From the NCBI GenBank assembly GCA_021822605.1, contig JAKAQL010000001.1, positions 83,905-142,439 on the forward strand: a stretch of DNA of 58,535 nucleotides, given 5' to 3'. Shown in pieces: positions 45,017-53,504 of the stretch. The first letter of the stretch is position 1. Each line of letters starts with the position of its first letter. The translations under genes were made by a program, and so were the position numbers. The notes beneath the pieces are model-generated. The model searched no databases. It saw nothing but the letters and a program-made list of their open reading frames with translations, and was not told the origin of the DNA. The stretch is from Actinomycetes bacterium. Lineage in GTDB: Bacteria; Actinomycetota; Acidimicrobiia; Acidimicrobiales; Acidimicrobiaceae.

Positions 45017-45892
45017 ATGGGTTTTAAGAGTGTCCGGGTCCCTGGTTCCTCAGCTAACCTGGGACCCGGTTTCGATACGCTCGCACTTGCTGTGCCACTG
45101 TATTTGACCGCTACGGCCTACCCGTCAGACTCCTTTGTGGTTGAGCTGCGAGGTGAGGGGGCCTCTGAAGTGGTAACCGGGAACCACCTGATCCATCAAC
45201 TGGTTGTCGAGGTTCTCGGCCACGATCGCGTTGGACTCGTGATCGATTCAGAGATTCCACTCGCGCGAGGGCTTGGCTCATCGGCGGCCTTAGTACTCGG
45301 TGTTGCTGGCGCTCTTGGGCATCCAGATCCTCTTGGGGTGGCCCTTGACTTCGAGAGCCATCCGGAGAATGTGGCTGCCTCCTACTGGGGTGGTGGTGTG
45401 GCCGCGCTGGTTGCTCCCAGTGGTCCTGTCATCCGCCGTATCTCAGTTGATCCACTTCTGCGACTAGTCGTCATTATTCCTCCTGATCGACTCGCGACCG
45501 AGGCAGCAAGACGCCTTCTTCCGCAGACGGTAACCTTCGACGACGCGGTCTTCAATCTCTCGCATGCGGTGGTGCTCGCGGCTTCACTCGGCCACGTCGA
45601 AGAGCTGGTACCTGCACTCTTTGAGGATCATTTGCACCAGGACGCACGCGCTGTGGCGTTTCCTGAGTCGAGGCGACTGTTGGCAATGCTGTTGGAGGCT
45701 GGTTGTCTTGGTGCATCCTGGTCGGGTGCTGGTACGATCTGTGTTGGGTTCACCGACCTCGACAGAGTTGACGCGATACATCAGCAGGTCCAGGCCGCGA
45801 TGAGGGGGAGTGGTTTGAACTATGAGGTACGCTCGCTTGCTGTTGATCTCGAGGGCTTAACGACGCTCACGGATGCGGGTGAGAAGCCCTGA
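45017..45892 (+). CDS. thrB: Homoserine kinase
   Basis: The 291-residue GHMP kinase starts MGFKSVRVPGSSANLGPGFD. It has the phosphate loop PLARGLGSSAALVLGVAGAL, HPENVAASYWGG and GCLGASWSGAGTICVGF. It phosphorylates homoserine in threonine synthesis. GTG at 45014 is a possible start one codon earlier. thrA and thrC are not in this window. Confidence 0.93.
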   Translation: MGFKSVRVPGSSANLGPGFDTLALAVPLYLTATAYPSDSFVVELRGEGASEVVTGNHLIHQLVVEVLGHDRVGLVIDSEIPLARGLGSSAALVLGVAGALGHPDPLGVALDFESHPENVAASYWGGGVAALVAPSGPVIRRISVDPLLRLVVIIPPDRLATEAARRLLPQTVTFDDAVFNLSHAVVLAASLGHVEELVPALFEDHLHQDARAVAFPESRRLLAMLLEAGCLGASWSGAGTICVGFTDLDRVDAIHQQVQAAMRGSGLNYEVRSLAVDLEGLTTLTDAGEKP

Positions 45893-45933
45893 TGTGTAAT
45901 CGCCTGTCTCAGAACGGAGTAAACTGATCGCAG

Positions 45934-46494
45934 ATGTCTACTCCTCAGCGCCTCATCTATGGCCCCTCAGCTATAGCCACACCGGCGAACGCTATCACCG
46001 TGTTACGCATCTGCTTTGCCCCGGTGTTTGTGGTGTTGTTGCTGTCGTCACCGAGTTCGGTTGTCCCGTTTTGGCTCTGGGCGGGGCTGGCACTCTCAGA
46101 TAAGGCAGATGGATACATCGCGCGCCGGCAGGGTGTTACTCGTTCCGGTGCGTTTCTCGATCCACTCGCCGATAAGATCCTGGTCTTCGCGGCCTTTGGT
46201 GCCCTCTTTGTTCTTCACCGTATCGACGGTCTTCCGGTCCTCATCATGGGGCTTCGCGAGGTAGCGGTCTCCGTCTATCGCACGCAGGTGCTCGCCTCTG
46301 GTAAAAGTCTTCCTGCGCGCTTGCCTGGTAAACTCAAGATGCTCATCCAGATTTTGGTCATTGGACTGGCTCTGATCCCGTTTGTTGGTCAACACGATCA
46401 CTCTTTGATCAACCTAGGCGCGTGGATCGCTGTCGTCTTTGCACTGGTGAGTGCGGTGCAGTACTTCTTTGACTCCAAGAGTATCAAGGCGTAG
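45934..46494 (+). CDS. pgsA: CDP-diacylglycerol-glycerol-3-phosphate 3-phosphatidyltransferase
   Basis: The 186-residue membrane enzyme carries the CDP-alcohol phosphatidyltransferase motif ADGYIARRQGVTRSG followed by AFLDPLADK, with the metal-binding Asp residues. Several hydrophobic helices complete it. It makes phosphatidylglycerol phosphate from the CdsA product. The pgsA-cinA-recA order is typical of actinobacteria. Confidence 0.93.
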   Translation: MSTPQRLIYGPSAIATPANAITVLRICFAPVFVVLLLSSPSSVVPFWLWAGLALSDKADGYIARRQGVTRSGAFLDPLADKILVFAAFGALFVLHRIDGLPVLIMGLREVAVSVYRTQVLASGKSLPARLPGKLKMLIQILVIGLALIPFVGQHDHSLINLGAWIAVVFALVSAVQYFFDSKSIKA

Positions 46495-46500
46495 CGGTCG

Positions 46501-47772
46501 TTGGAGGTAGCCGTCGTCGCCATCGGCACCGAGCTATTGCTCGGGCAGATCGTCGACTCCAATTCGGCGCGGATTGGACAGATGCTGGCGGCGAATGGAT
46601 TCTCCTCGCACTTGCAGCTCAAGGTAGGTGACAACCACGAGCGTATTGTCGCGGCGCTAGAGTTGGCTCTCCACGACGCTGATGCGGTGATCACAAGCGG
46701 AGGACTGGGCCCCACCCAGGATGATATCACCAGGGAGGCTATCGCGGAGGTTGCCCACCGTCCACTCCGAGAGGACGCTGGCGTTCGTGCGGTGATCGAA
46801 GACCTTTTTGCGCAGCGAGGTCGACCGATGTCGGCTAACAACTATCGCCAAGCACTGGTGCCCGAGGGCGCAACGGTCATCGCTCAGCGGAAAGGCACTG
46901 CGCCTGGGCTAGTGGTTCCTGTCGGGGAGAAGGTTATTTTCGCTCTGCCTGGGGTGCCCTATGAGCTTGATGACATGCTTGCCAACGAGGTGCTCGCCGA
47001 GCTGCGCGCCAGGCGCAGAGATGATACGGTGATCCGATCAAGGGTGTTGCGGACCTGGGGTATCGGTGAATCCCGCCTTGCCGAGCTGATGGCGCCACGT
47101 TTCGAAGAACTTGAGGGCTCCAACATCACCATCGCCTTTCTTGCCTCAGGAATCGAAGGGGTCAAGGTCAGATTTACGGTCAGCACCACCGATGTCGATG
47201 AGGCGATAGCCTTGCTTGATCACGAGGAGGGGCAGGCGCGTCGACTGCTAGGCGACGCCATTTTTGGGGTGGATGACGACACCCTTGAATCGGTAGTGGC
47301 TCAACTCGCTCTTACTCAGGGGGTATCCGTCGCGGTTGCTGAGTCCCTGACGGGAGGGATGGTGGCTTCGCAGCTGGTTCGTGTCCCCGGAGCCTCACGA
47401 TGGTTCCTCGGTGGGATCGTCAGCTACGCTAGCGCCGTCAAAGAGGAGTTGCTAGGAGTTACGACGTCCACTGTGGTCTCCGAAGAGGCGGCCTGTTCGA
47501 TGGCTGAGGGTGTGGCGCGGCTGCTCGGGAGCGAGCTCGGGGCATCGACGACAGGAGTGGCGGGCCCTGAGATCATCGAGGATCAGCCGGTTGGCACTGT
47601 GTGGATTGGAATGAGCTATCGCGGTCGCTCTGCGGCACGCAAGGTACAGCTTCTTGGAGACCGCGAGCGAATCCGCACCTACGCGACGGCAACCGCGCTC
47701 GATCTGGTGCGCTTGACGCTCAGCGGATCGGCACGTGGATTTGGGCTGGTGGGGCTGAACTCGGACAGCTGA
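46501..47772 (+). CDS. cinA: CinA-family nicotinamide-nucleotide amidohydrolase
   Basis: The 423-residue protein has the N-terminal MoaB-like domain (AIGTELLLGQIVDSNSARIG, ITSGGLGPTQDDITRE, GVPYELDDML). The C-terminal CinA domain follows (VAVAESLTGGMVASQLVRVP, GASRWFLGGIVSYASAVKEE, AGPEIIEDQPVGTVWIG). The C-terminal part deamidates NMN. The start is TTG at 46501, six bases after the pgsA stop. Confidence 0.94.
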   Translation: MEVAVVAIGTELLLGQIVDSNSARIGQMLAANGFSSHLQLKVGDNHERIVAALELALHDADAVITSGGLGPTQDDITREAIAEVAHRPLREDAGVRAVIEDLFAQRGRPMSANNYRQALVPEGATVIAQRKGTAPGLVVPVGEKVIFALPGVPYELDDMLANEVLAELRARRRDDTVIRSRVLRTWGIGESRLAELMAPRFEELEGSNITIAFLASGIEGVKVRFTVSTTDVDEAIALLDHEEGQARRLLGDAIFGVDDDTLESVVAQLALTQGVSVAVAESLTGGMVASQLVRVPGASRWFLGGIVSYASAVKEELLGVTTSTVVSEEAACSMAEGVARLLGSELGASTTGVAGPEIIEDQPVGTVWIGMSYRGRSAARKVQLLGDRERIRTYATATALDLVRLTLSGSARGFGLVGLNSDS

Positions 47773-47851
47773 GGTCGTTAGGCGTCGGCAGAGAGAGCAG
47801 GGTAGGAGAGTTGCAGGTAAGGGACCCTAACCGTCGATGCTTCGTTTTATG

Positions 47852-47869
47852 TTCGATCAAATGTACGAA
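47852..47869 (+). promoter_or_regulatory. Possible recA operator/promoter
   Basis: TTCG and CGAA form a short inverted repeat, TTCGATCAAATGTACGAA, 51 bases before the recA start. It does not match the usual actinobacterial SOS box (GAAC-N4-GTTC), so a LexA role is uncertain. TACGAA could serve as a -10. Confidence 0.25.
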
Positions 47870-47919
47870 TTGTCAGAGCTTCGATCTAGTCTGTGGGTAA
47901 GAGTCGACGAGGAGGAACT

Positions 47920-48972
47920 GTGGAACGGGATAAGGCACTTGATATAGCGATCGCCCAGATCGAAAAGCAATTTGGTAAGGGTTCGATCATGCGTATGGGA
48001 GAGGCTCCCCAGATGACGATCGAGTCTGTCTCGACGGGGGCAATGGCGCTTGACCTTGCCCTTGGGGTCGGTGGACTTCCTCGCGGGCGTGTTGTCGAAG
48101 TATTTGGTCCGGAGAGTTCGGGTAAGTCGACACTGGCCCTTCACGTGGTCGCTGAGGCCCAGCGCATCGGGGGCAATTGTGCCTACATCGATGCGGAGCA
48201 TGCGCTTGACCCTGTCTATGCACAAGCCATTGGCGTCGATATCGATAGCCTTTTGATCTCACAGCCGGACTATGGTGAGCAGGCACTTGAGATCTGTGAT
48301 GTTCTCATCAGGTCTGGCTCCATCGATGTAGTCGTTATCGACTCAGTTGCGGCACTTACTCCTCGTGCGGAGATCGAGGGAGACATCGGCGATGCGCATG
48401 TCGGACTCCAAGCGCGGCTCATGTCGCAGGCGATGCGCCGACTCACTGCCAATCTGAATCACACCAACACGCTCGCTATCTTCATCAATCAGCTGCGAGA
48501 GAAGATCGGTGTGATGTATGGATCTCCAGAGGTGACCCCTGGTGGCCGTGCGCTCAAGTTCTACTCGTCGGTCAGGCTTGATATCCGGAAGGTAGAGATC
48601 ATCAAGGATGGCACAGAGATGGTTGGATCACGCACCAGGGTGAAGGTGGTCAAGAACAAGTGTGCTCCGCCATTTCGACAGGCGGAGTTCGATATCATGT
48701 ATGGTCACGGCATCTCCCGTGAAGGATCGATCCTCGATGTTGGTGTGGAGCTAGGCCTGATCAAGAAGGCAGGTTCCTGGTATACCTATGAGGGCGAGCA
48801 ATTGGGTCAGGGACGTGAGAACGTGAAGACATTTCTTGCAGCCAACCCGCAGCTCATGGCTGAACTCGATCAGAAGATCCGTGAAAAGGTGACTGGGACG
48901 GTCGTCGAGGGGTTGACACATGGGATGCTGCCAGCCGATGATGAAGAGGCGTTTTCGGAGTCAGCGAACTAG
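47920..48972 (+). CDS. recA: Recombinase RecA
   Basis: GTG at 47920 follows GAGGAGG and gives 350 residues. Motifs are [20 protein letters not shown] (Walker A), [28 protein letters not shown] (Walker B), [20 protein letters not shown] and [17 protein letters not shown]. It promotes strand exchange and the SOS response. No intein is present. recX, which often follows, is not found here. Confidence 0.97.
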   Translation: MERDKALDIAIAQIEKQFGKGSIMRMGEAPQMTIESVSTGAMALDLALGVGGLPRGRVVEVFGPESSGKSTLALHVVAEAQRIGGNCAYIDAEHALDPVYAQAIGVDIDSLLISQPDYGEQALEICDVLIRSGSIDVVVIDSVAALTPRAEIEGDIGDAHVGLQARLMSQAMRRLTANLNHTNTLAIFINQLREKIGVMYGSPEVTPGGRALKFYSSVRLDIRKVEIIKDGTEMVGSRTRVKVVKNKCAPPFRQAEFDIMYGHGISREGSILDVGVELGLIKKAGSWYTYEGEQLGQGRENVKTFLAANPQLMAELDQKIREKVTGTVVEGLTHGMLPADDEEAFSESAN

Positions 48973-49357
48973 CCTCCACCCTCCACGGTAGGATTTGCCC
49001 GTCGTATGCTTGGAGATGGTCGATAGATCTTGTATCATCGGGCCCTGTATGCGTCGAGGGACACTCGCGTTGTTGGCCCTGCTTGTCGGGGAGCCGGCGT
49101 GGCGCTGCGTGAGCTGGAGTACTCACTGGCGGCCGCCGGTGTTTGCTGCTGCGCTCGGGCTAGTTCACCTGACCATGTCGGTCGGCTAGTTCACCTGACC
49201 ATGTCGGTCGGCTATGCGACCTGACGGGTTGCACGAGCGGTGGCGGTTGCTCCGTCGATACTCAAGGTCGTGTAGGGATGAACGTGTCGATATGTCCATC
49301 GCAGGCAGCGACGGTCTCTCAGGTCTCCGTCAGCTAGCCACTAGACTCCCTGGTTAG
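48973..49357. other. recA-miaB intergenic region
   Basis: About 385 bp with no gene recognised. It holds a 26-bp tandem duplication (49159-49210). TAGACT at 49340-49350 could be the miaB -10, which would give a very short leader. Confidence 0.5.
49159..49210. repeat. 26-bp exact tandem duplication
   Basis: Two identical copies at 49159-49184 and 49185-49210, each starting GCTAGTTCACCTGACCATG and ending GTCGGTCG. A degenerate third copy follows (GCTATGCGACCTGAC). Confidence 0.85.
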
Positions 49358-50776
49358 ATGAGAAGTTTCTACGTGAAAACCTTTGGTTGCCAGATGAACG
49401 AGAATGACTCTGAGCGGATTGTCACCCTGCTCCGACGTCAGGGTATGACCCCCGCACTTTCGGAGGATGTGGCGGACGTGGTCGTCTTTAACACCTGCAC
49501 AATACGGGAGAACGCTGATAATCGATTCTTTGGGCAGGTTAACAAGTTACGCGAACGTCGTGCCGTAGATTCTCAGATGCGGATCGTGGTAGCAGGATGC
49601 CTGGCGCAGGGTGAACAGGAGGCGATCTTTGATCGGGCACCTCATGTCGATATCGTGGTCGGTACCCATGCGTTAGGTTCCATCGTCGAGCTGCTCGACC
49701 GCAGTGCCGGCGAGCAGCACGTCATCGATGTCAGCAACACATCCGAAGCGCTCGATCCATTAGCAGATCTCAGCGCTGAGCCTACCGACGGCCATAAGGC
49801 TTGGGTGACCATCCAGACTGGGTGCGATAACAACTGTGCGTTCTGTATCGTTCCCCAAGTGCGCGGAGGGGAGGTGAGCCGACCCTTTCAGGCAGTGGTG
49901 GATGAGGTGCGCAACCTTGCATCGCAAGGCGTAAGCGAGGTAACTCTCTTGGGACAGAACGTTAACTCCTACGGACGTGACCTCACTCGGCGGCTGCGCG
50001 CAGAACAGACAGGTCCGACTGATCGTGGCTACCTGACCGGCCAAGTCTATGTCAGCGGTTCCATAGCGAGAATCCGGCCCCTCTTTGCCGACCTCCTGCG
50101 AGCCGTTGGGGCCGTCGATGGTATTCGTCGTGTTCGTTTTACCTCGCCGCACCCAAAGGATATGCGTGAGGAGACGTTCCGGGCAATGGCTGAGTCACCG
50201 GCGGTGTGCGAGAGCCTTCATTTTCCGTTGCAGTCCGGTAGCGACCGGATACTTGCGGCGATGCATCGCGGATACCGGGGGGCGCGGTTTTTCGAAAAAC
50301 TCCTGGAAGCCAGGGAGATCGTCCCTGATCTCGCGGTGACCACCGATATCATCGTTGGTTTTCCTGGTGAAACCGATGACGATTTTGAAGCGACACTTGA
50401 GTTGGTTGCACGGTGCGAGTTTGATTCCGCCTTTACCTTTATTTATTCCCCGCGTCCAGGAACTGAGGCTGGAGGATGGAGGGATCGTTTTATCGCACCA
50501 GAGGTGATCGCCGAACGATTCGAACGACTGAAGCACGTGACGGAACGCAGCGCTTTTGCCAAGCATCGGGAGCGCGTTGGCCGAATTGAGGAGATACTGA
50601 TCGACGGTCCCTCAAAACGGGATGCGTCGGTTGCCTCCGGACGCACCCGGCAGAACAAGCTGGTCCACCTGGCTGGGGTTGACGGCGAGCGCGAGCGGGG
50701 TTCGTATGTCCAGGCTCGAATTGTGGATGCTAGCGCTCATTTCCTTCACGGCGAGGTGCTCAGGGTCCGTGCCTGA
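49358..50776 (+). CDS. miaB: tRNA-2-methylthio-N6-dimethylallyladenosine synthase
   Basis: The 472-residue methylthiotransferase has the N-terminal UPF0004 domain with three cluster cysteines (TFGCQMNENDSE, VFNTCTIRENAD, VAGCLAQGEQE). The radical SAM motif CDNNCAFCIVPQVRGGEVSR follows, then LGQNVNSYG, FPLQSGSD, TDIIVGFPGETDDDF and a C-terminal TRAM domain. It methylthiolates A37 of tRNAs. It converges on the chemoreceptor-like gene. Confidence 0.95.
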   Translation: MRSFYVKTFGCQMNENDSERIVTLLRRQGMTPALSEDVADVVVFNTCTIRENADNRFFGQVNKLRERRAVDSQMRIVVAGCLAQGEQEAIFDRAPHVDIVVGTHALGSIVELLDRSAGEQHVIDVSNTSEALDPLADLSAEPTDGHKAWVTIQTGCDNNCAFCIVPQVRGGEVSRPFQAVVDEVRNLASQGVSEVTLLGQNVNSYGRDLTRRLRAEQTGPTDRGYLTGQVYVSGSIARIRPLFADLLRAVGAVDGIRRVRFTSPHPKDMREETFRAMAESPAVCESLHFPLQSGSDRILAAMHRGYRGARFFEKLLEAREIVPDLAVTTDIIVGFPGETDDDFEATLELVARCEFDSAFTFIYSPRPGTEAGGWRDRFIAPEVIAERFERLKHVTERSAFAKHRERVGRIEEILIDGPSKRDASVASGRTRQNKLVHLAGVDGERERGSYVQARIVDASAHFLHGEVLRVRA

Positions 50777-50827
50777 TGGGTATGGCACTCGTCCGTATCG
50801 GTCCCCAGGATGTGCATCAGGCCCTGT

Positions 50828-52390
50828 CTACCAGGGTGAGAGGAGCTCATTGAGTTCGGCGCGGTCTGCGTGCCCGTGCTGTGGCGAAGCAGTCGCCGAT
50901 TGATTGACTCGCTTCGCCTGTGTGGTCTCGACCGGGTCGACGACAAGCGGTGCATAACCCAAACGTAACGCTCCCCAATGGAGGCCAGCGACGTAGATAG
51001 GTGCGGAGGCATCCATCATCAAGCGGAACTGGCCGCCACCCATGTCCCTGCGGTAGGTCTGGAGAAGAAACTCGTCTCGGCTGCGGGCGGCATGAATTCC
51101 CGTTGGATCGTCAAAAAAGCGATGGTTACGGCAATGGGCTGCATTCCAAACAGGATCATCGGCGGTCTGAGGGAGTGAGTACTTGAGATTGTGGGTTGAG
51201 AGGTAACCGTTGCGATCGACTACCGCTGCAAAGACCACCGCTGGGGAGTAATCGAGAAAATTCTCTAGAAGATCCTGTACAGTCTGGTCGACGAAGGTAG
51301 AGAAGCGTGTGAGGTGCTGTTGTGGGTTTGTGCCAGGGACCGTCTGATATTGCTCGTCGAAAAGGATATCGATGCTCACTTCGCCGGATGCAAGCGCCTT
51401 CTCGAGTCGTGCCTCGATGATGTGAGCACAGCGTACGACCTCCATTACAAAGGGCGTATCGGTTGTAGCGACGCCAACCTTGGCGCTGAGCTGGACAAGT
51501 GAGTTGGTGCGTTGCATCAGGTGTTCAAGACTTGCCGTTGCAGCATTCAAGTCGTTTTCGGAGTTCTCGACACCGTCGAATAGCGAGAGGAGTGAGTTGG
51601 AAAACAGAACCACCTTCTCGTTGATGGTCCTCGAGAAGGTGGCGATAGCCTCAACACGATGATCGAGCACCTGCCCTTCTTGTTGTGAGCGTTCAATGGA
51701 TCCAGCGACGATGTCGATCGCGTTACGAGCGCGTTCAGCTCCGCGGCGAGCACTCTTGGTTGTCCCGCCCAATTCGTTCACTGAGTCGATCAGAGGGTCA
51801 AGCGTTGTCGAGATCGAGGCAGCTGCATCGATCGCTTGGTCGGCGAGGTCGCGTATTGCATTGGCGATAACGGTGAAGCCAGTCGCGCCGGTTCCAGCTC
51901 GTGCCGCCTCGATATGGGCATTGAGCGCAAGAACGTGGGTCTGTTGGGCGATGGAGTCGAGATGGTGGGCGATTCGCCCGACATCCTCCATCTCCTGCTG
52001 AAGGGTCTCGAGCTGCGTGCTGGTATCGGCAACCCATTTGATCATGTAGTTGACCTCAGAGAGCGATGCCGTCATCTCATCCCGTGACTGGGCAAGCTCC
52101 TGGTTCATTCTTCGGGTAGCGTCAGCGGCGGCCGTGGCATCATCGGAGAGGGAACGGTTACCATCACGGAGATCGCGGGCGGTGAGGGTCAACTCCTTGA
52201 ACAGTTCGACCTGGTTGGTGATGTTGCTGGCGATCGACTCGACCTTCGTAGCTGCCTCGACGACAAGGAGGCCAGTATGTCCGATCTCTTCGGCCATCCG
52301 CTCAATCGTCGCAGCCTGTTCTTGCGTGATCTCTTTACCAGCTGGTACGACATGGCGCGAGGAGGAATGCCTTCGTCCAATGCGAACCAT
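50828..52390 (-). CDS. Soluble methyl-accepting chemotaxis-like protein with C-terminal sensor
   Basis: The 520-residue protein has no membrane segment. Residues 20-290 are a long coiled coil with the receptor hairpin tip HLDSIAQQTHVLALNAHIEA and ARAGTGATGFTVIANAIRDLA, the part that contacts CheA/CheW. After a linker, residues about 345-480 resemble a Cache-like sensory domain seen in other soluble receptors: VFAAVVDRNGYLSTHN, RNHRFFDDPTGIHAARS, LLQTYRRDMGGGQFRLMMDA and SAPIYVAGLHWGALRLGYAP. ATG at 52390 has GGAGGAG 7 bases upstream. No che or flagellar gene is adjacent. The signal is unknown, probably cytoplasmic and possibly redox-related. Confidence 0.85.
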   Translation of the reverse strand: MVRIGRRHSSSRHVVPAGKEITQEQAATIERMAEEIGHTGLLVVEAATKVESIASNITNQVELFKELTLTARDLRDGNRSLSDDATAAADATRRMNQELAQSRDEMTASLSEVNYMIKWVADTSTQLETLQQEMEDVGRIAHHLDSIAQQTHVLALNAHIEAARAGTGATGFTVIANAIRDLADQAIDAAASISTTLDPLIDSVNELGGTTKSARRGAERARNAIDIVAGSIERSQQEGQVLDHRVEAIATFSRTINEKVVLFSNSLLSLFDGVENSENDLNAATASLEHLMQRTNSLVQLSAKVGVATTDTPFVMEVVRCAHIIEARLEKALASGEVSIDILFDEQYQTVPGTNPQQHLTRFSTFVDQTVQDLLENFLDYSPAVVFAAVVDRNGYLSTHNLKYSLPQTADDPVWNAAHCRNHRFFDDPTGIHAARSRDEFLLQTYRRDMGGGQFRLMMDASAPIYVAGLHWGALRLGYAPLVVDPVETTQAKRVNQSATASPQHGHADRAELNELLSPW

Positions 52391-53003
52391 TCATCTCCTC
52401 CTCTATCCGGCTCTCGTTAGCTGATTTCGTCACGACGAGACTGCTTCTTGAGATTTTGTCAGTCTTGCGGGACGCTAAGAACCGATCGAGGACCACCTCG
52501 GATGTTTGCAGGTGCGCTGGGATAATGCGAAGGCTTGTGACCTGATGGTAGGGTGCTCTGCGGCTGTTGCGTTGGGCGAAACAGAAACCCAGCTGCCAGC
52601 ACGGCATCGTGTGGGATCGCACGAGATCGAGGATGAGGAGCAGTCCGAACCCAGTGTGTGATCGACGGTCGGATTTCGTCGGCGACCGTTGCAGTGGTTC
52701 CAGCCACGAATTGCGGCTTTGTGGTGTAACTGTAAAGGTAGGCGGACTCCTTCGCTGTCGATGACAACGTGCCTGCGCTGTCGCTGGGGCGTGCCTGGGC
52801 TGTCGCTGGGCGTGCCTGGGCCTCTTCGCAAGGCTCGCAGCGATCTGGCAAGGTTGCGGGCTTGTTCGACCTGACTACACAGCTCTACGGGGCGGCGTTC
52901 TCACTGGCGATCGCGTGAGAGCAAACTGCTACACTACAAGCTGCGTGGGCCAATGGGGTTAGCTACCCGATTGAGTTCGTAGGCGCGTCGCTAGGGGGCA
53001 TAC
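52391..53003. other. Intergenic region between chemoreceptor-like and formate dehydrogenase genes
   Basis: About 610 bp between divergent genes, so it should hold both promoters. It contains the tandem repeat at 52768-52821. Open frames in several phases show no family likeness. Nothing else was recognised. Confidence 0.5.
52768..52821. repeat. 21-22-bp imperfect tandem repeat
   Basis: The unit CGTGCCTGGGCTGTCGCTGGG occurs at 52768-52789 (with one change and one extra G), at 52790-52810, and as a partial copy from 52811. Confidence 0.75.
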
Positions 53004-53504
53004 TTGGAGAGTGCGAGAAACCAAGTTGGATTCGCGTTGTGGTCCTCGGCCGATGCAGGCGAGATCGTCGACGCTCATGAGGGCGAGCAGGGTAGTCTGC
53101 TCGAGATTTTGGTAGCGTTCCAGCAAAGATTCGGCTACGTCGATGATGAGGCGGTCGACCTGCTTGCCGATCGGCTCAACCTTTCTCGAGCAGAGGTCTA
53201 TGGCGTGGTTACGTTTTACGCAGACCTCAAGCGAGAGCCTGCCAGTGGCCATACCATCAGGATATGCAGAGGTGAGTCTTGCCAGGCCGTGGGCGCCACA
53301 GAGATCGTCGAGGTCGCCGAGCAGGTCTTTGGTGGCAAATTGGGCACGACGGATGACAACGGCGTGGCGTTAGAGCAGGTGTTCTGTCTTGGAAATTGTG
53401 CGCTATCTCCAGCGGTCATGGTGGATGGAGAGCTGATCGGTAGGGTCGATGCTGCGCGCATCCGGGAGCTCGCTGCTCGGTTAGGGGGGTACCAGGGTGG
53501 TTGA
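53004..53504 (+). CDS. fdsG: NAD-dependent formate dehydrogenase gamma subunit (NuoE-like)
   Basis: The 166-residue thioredoxin-fold protein binds a [2Fe-2S] cluster through CRGESC (C-x4-C) and CLGNC (C-x3-C). The family segment LLEILVAFQQRFGYVDDEAV and EVYGVVTFYADLKREP precede it. It is homologous to NuoE of complex I and passes electrons within the FdsGBA complex. The start is TTG at 53004. It overlaps fdsB by 8 bp. The neighbouring formate dehydrogenase alpha gene identifies it as FdsG rather than NuoE. Confidence 0.88.
   Translation: MESARNQVGFALWSSADAGEIVDAHEGEQGSLLEILVAFQQRFGYVDDEAVDLLADRLNLSRAEVYGVVTFYADLKREPASGHTIRICRGESCQAVGATEIVEVAEQVFGGKLGTTDDNGVALEQVFCLGNCALSPAVMVDGELIGRVDAARIRELAARLGGYQGG

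Noticed and set aside
48973-49357. recX between recA and miaB
   Set aside because: No frame shows RecX helical repeats; the open stretches are short and contain a tandem duplication.
52459-52851. 130-codon minus-strand frame upstream of the chemoreceptor-like gene
   Set aside because: It crosses the tandem repeat, several phases are open at once, and no family likeness was seen.
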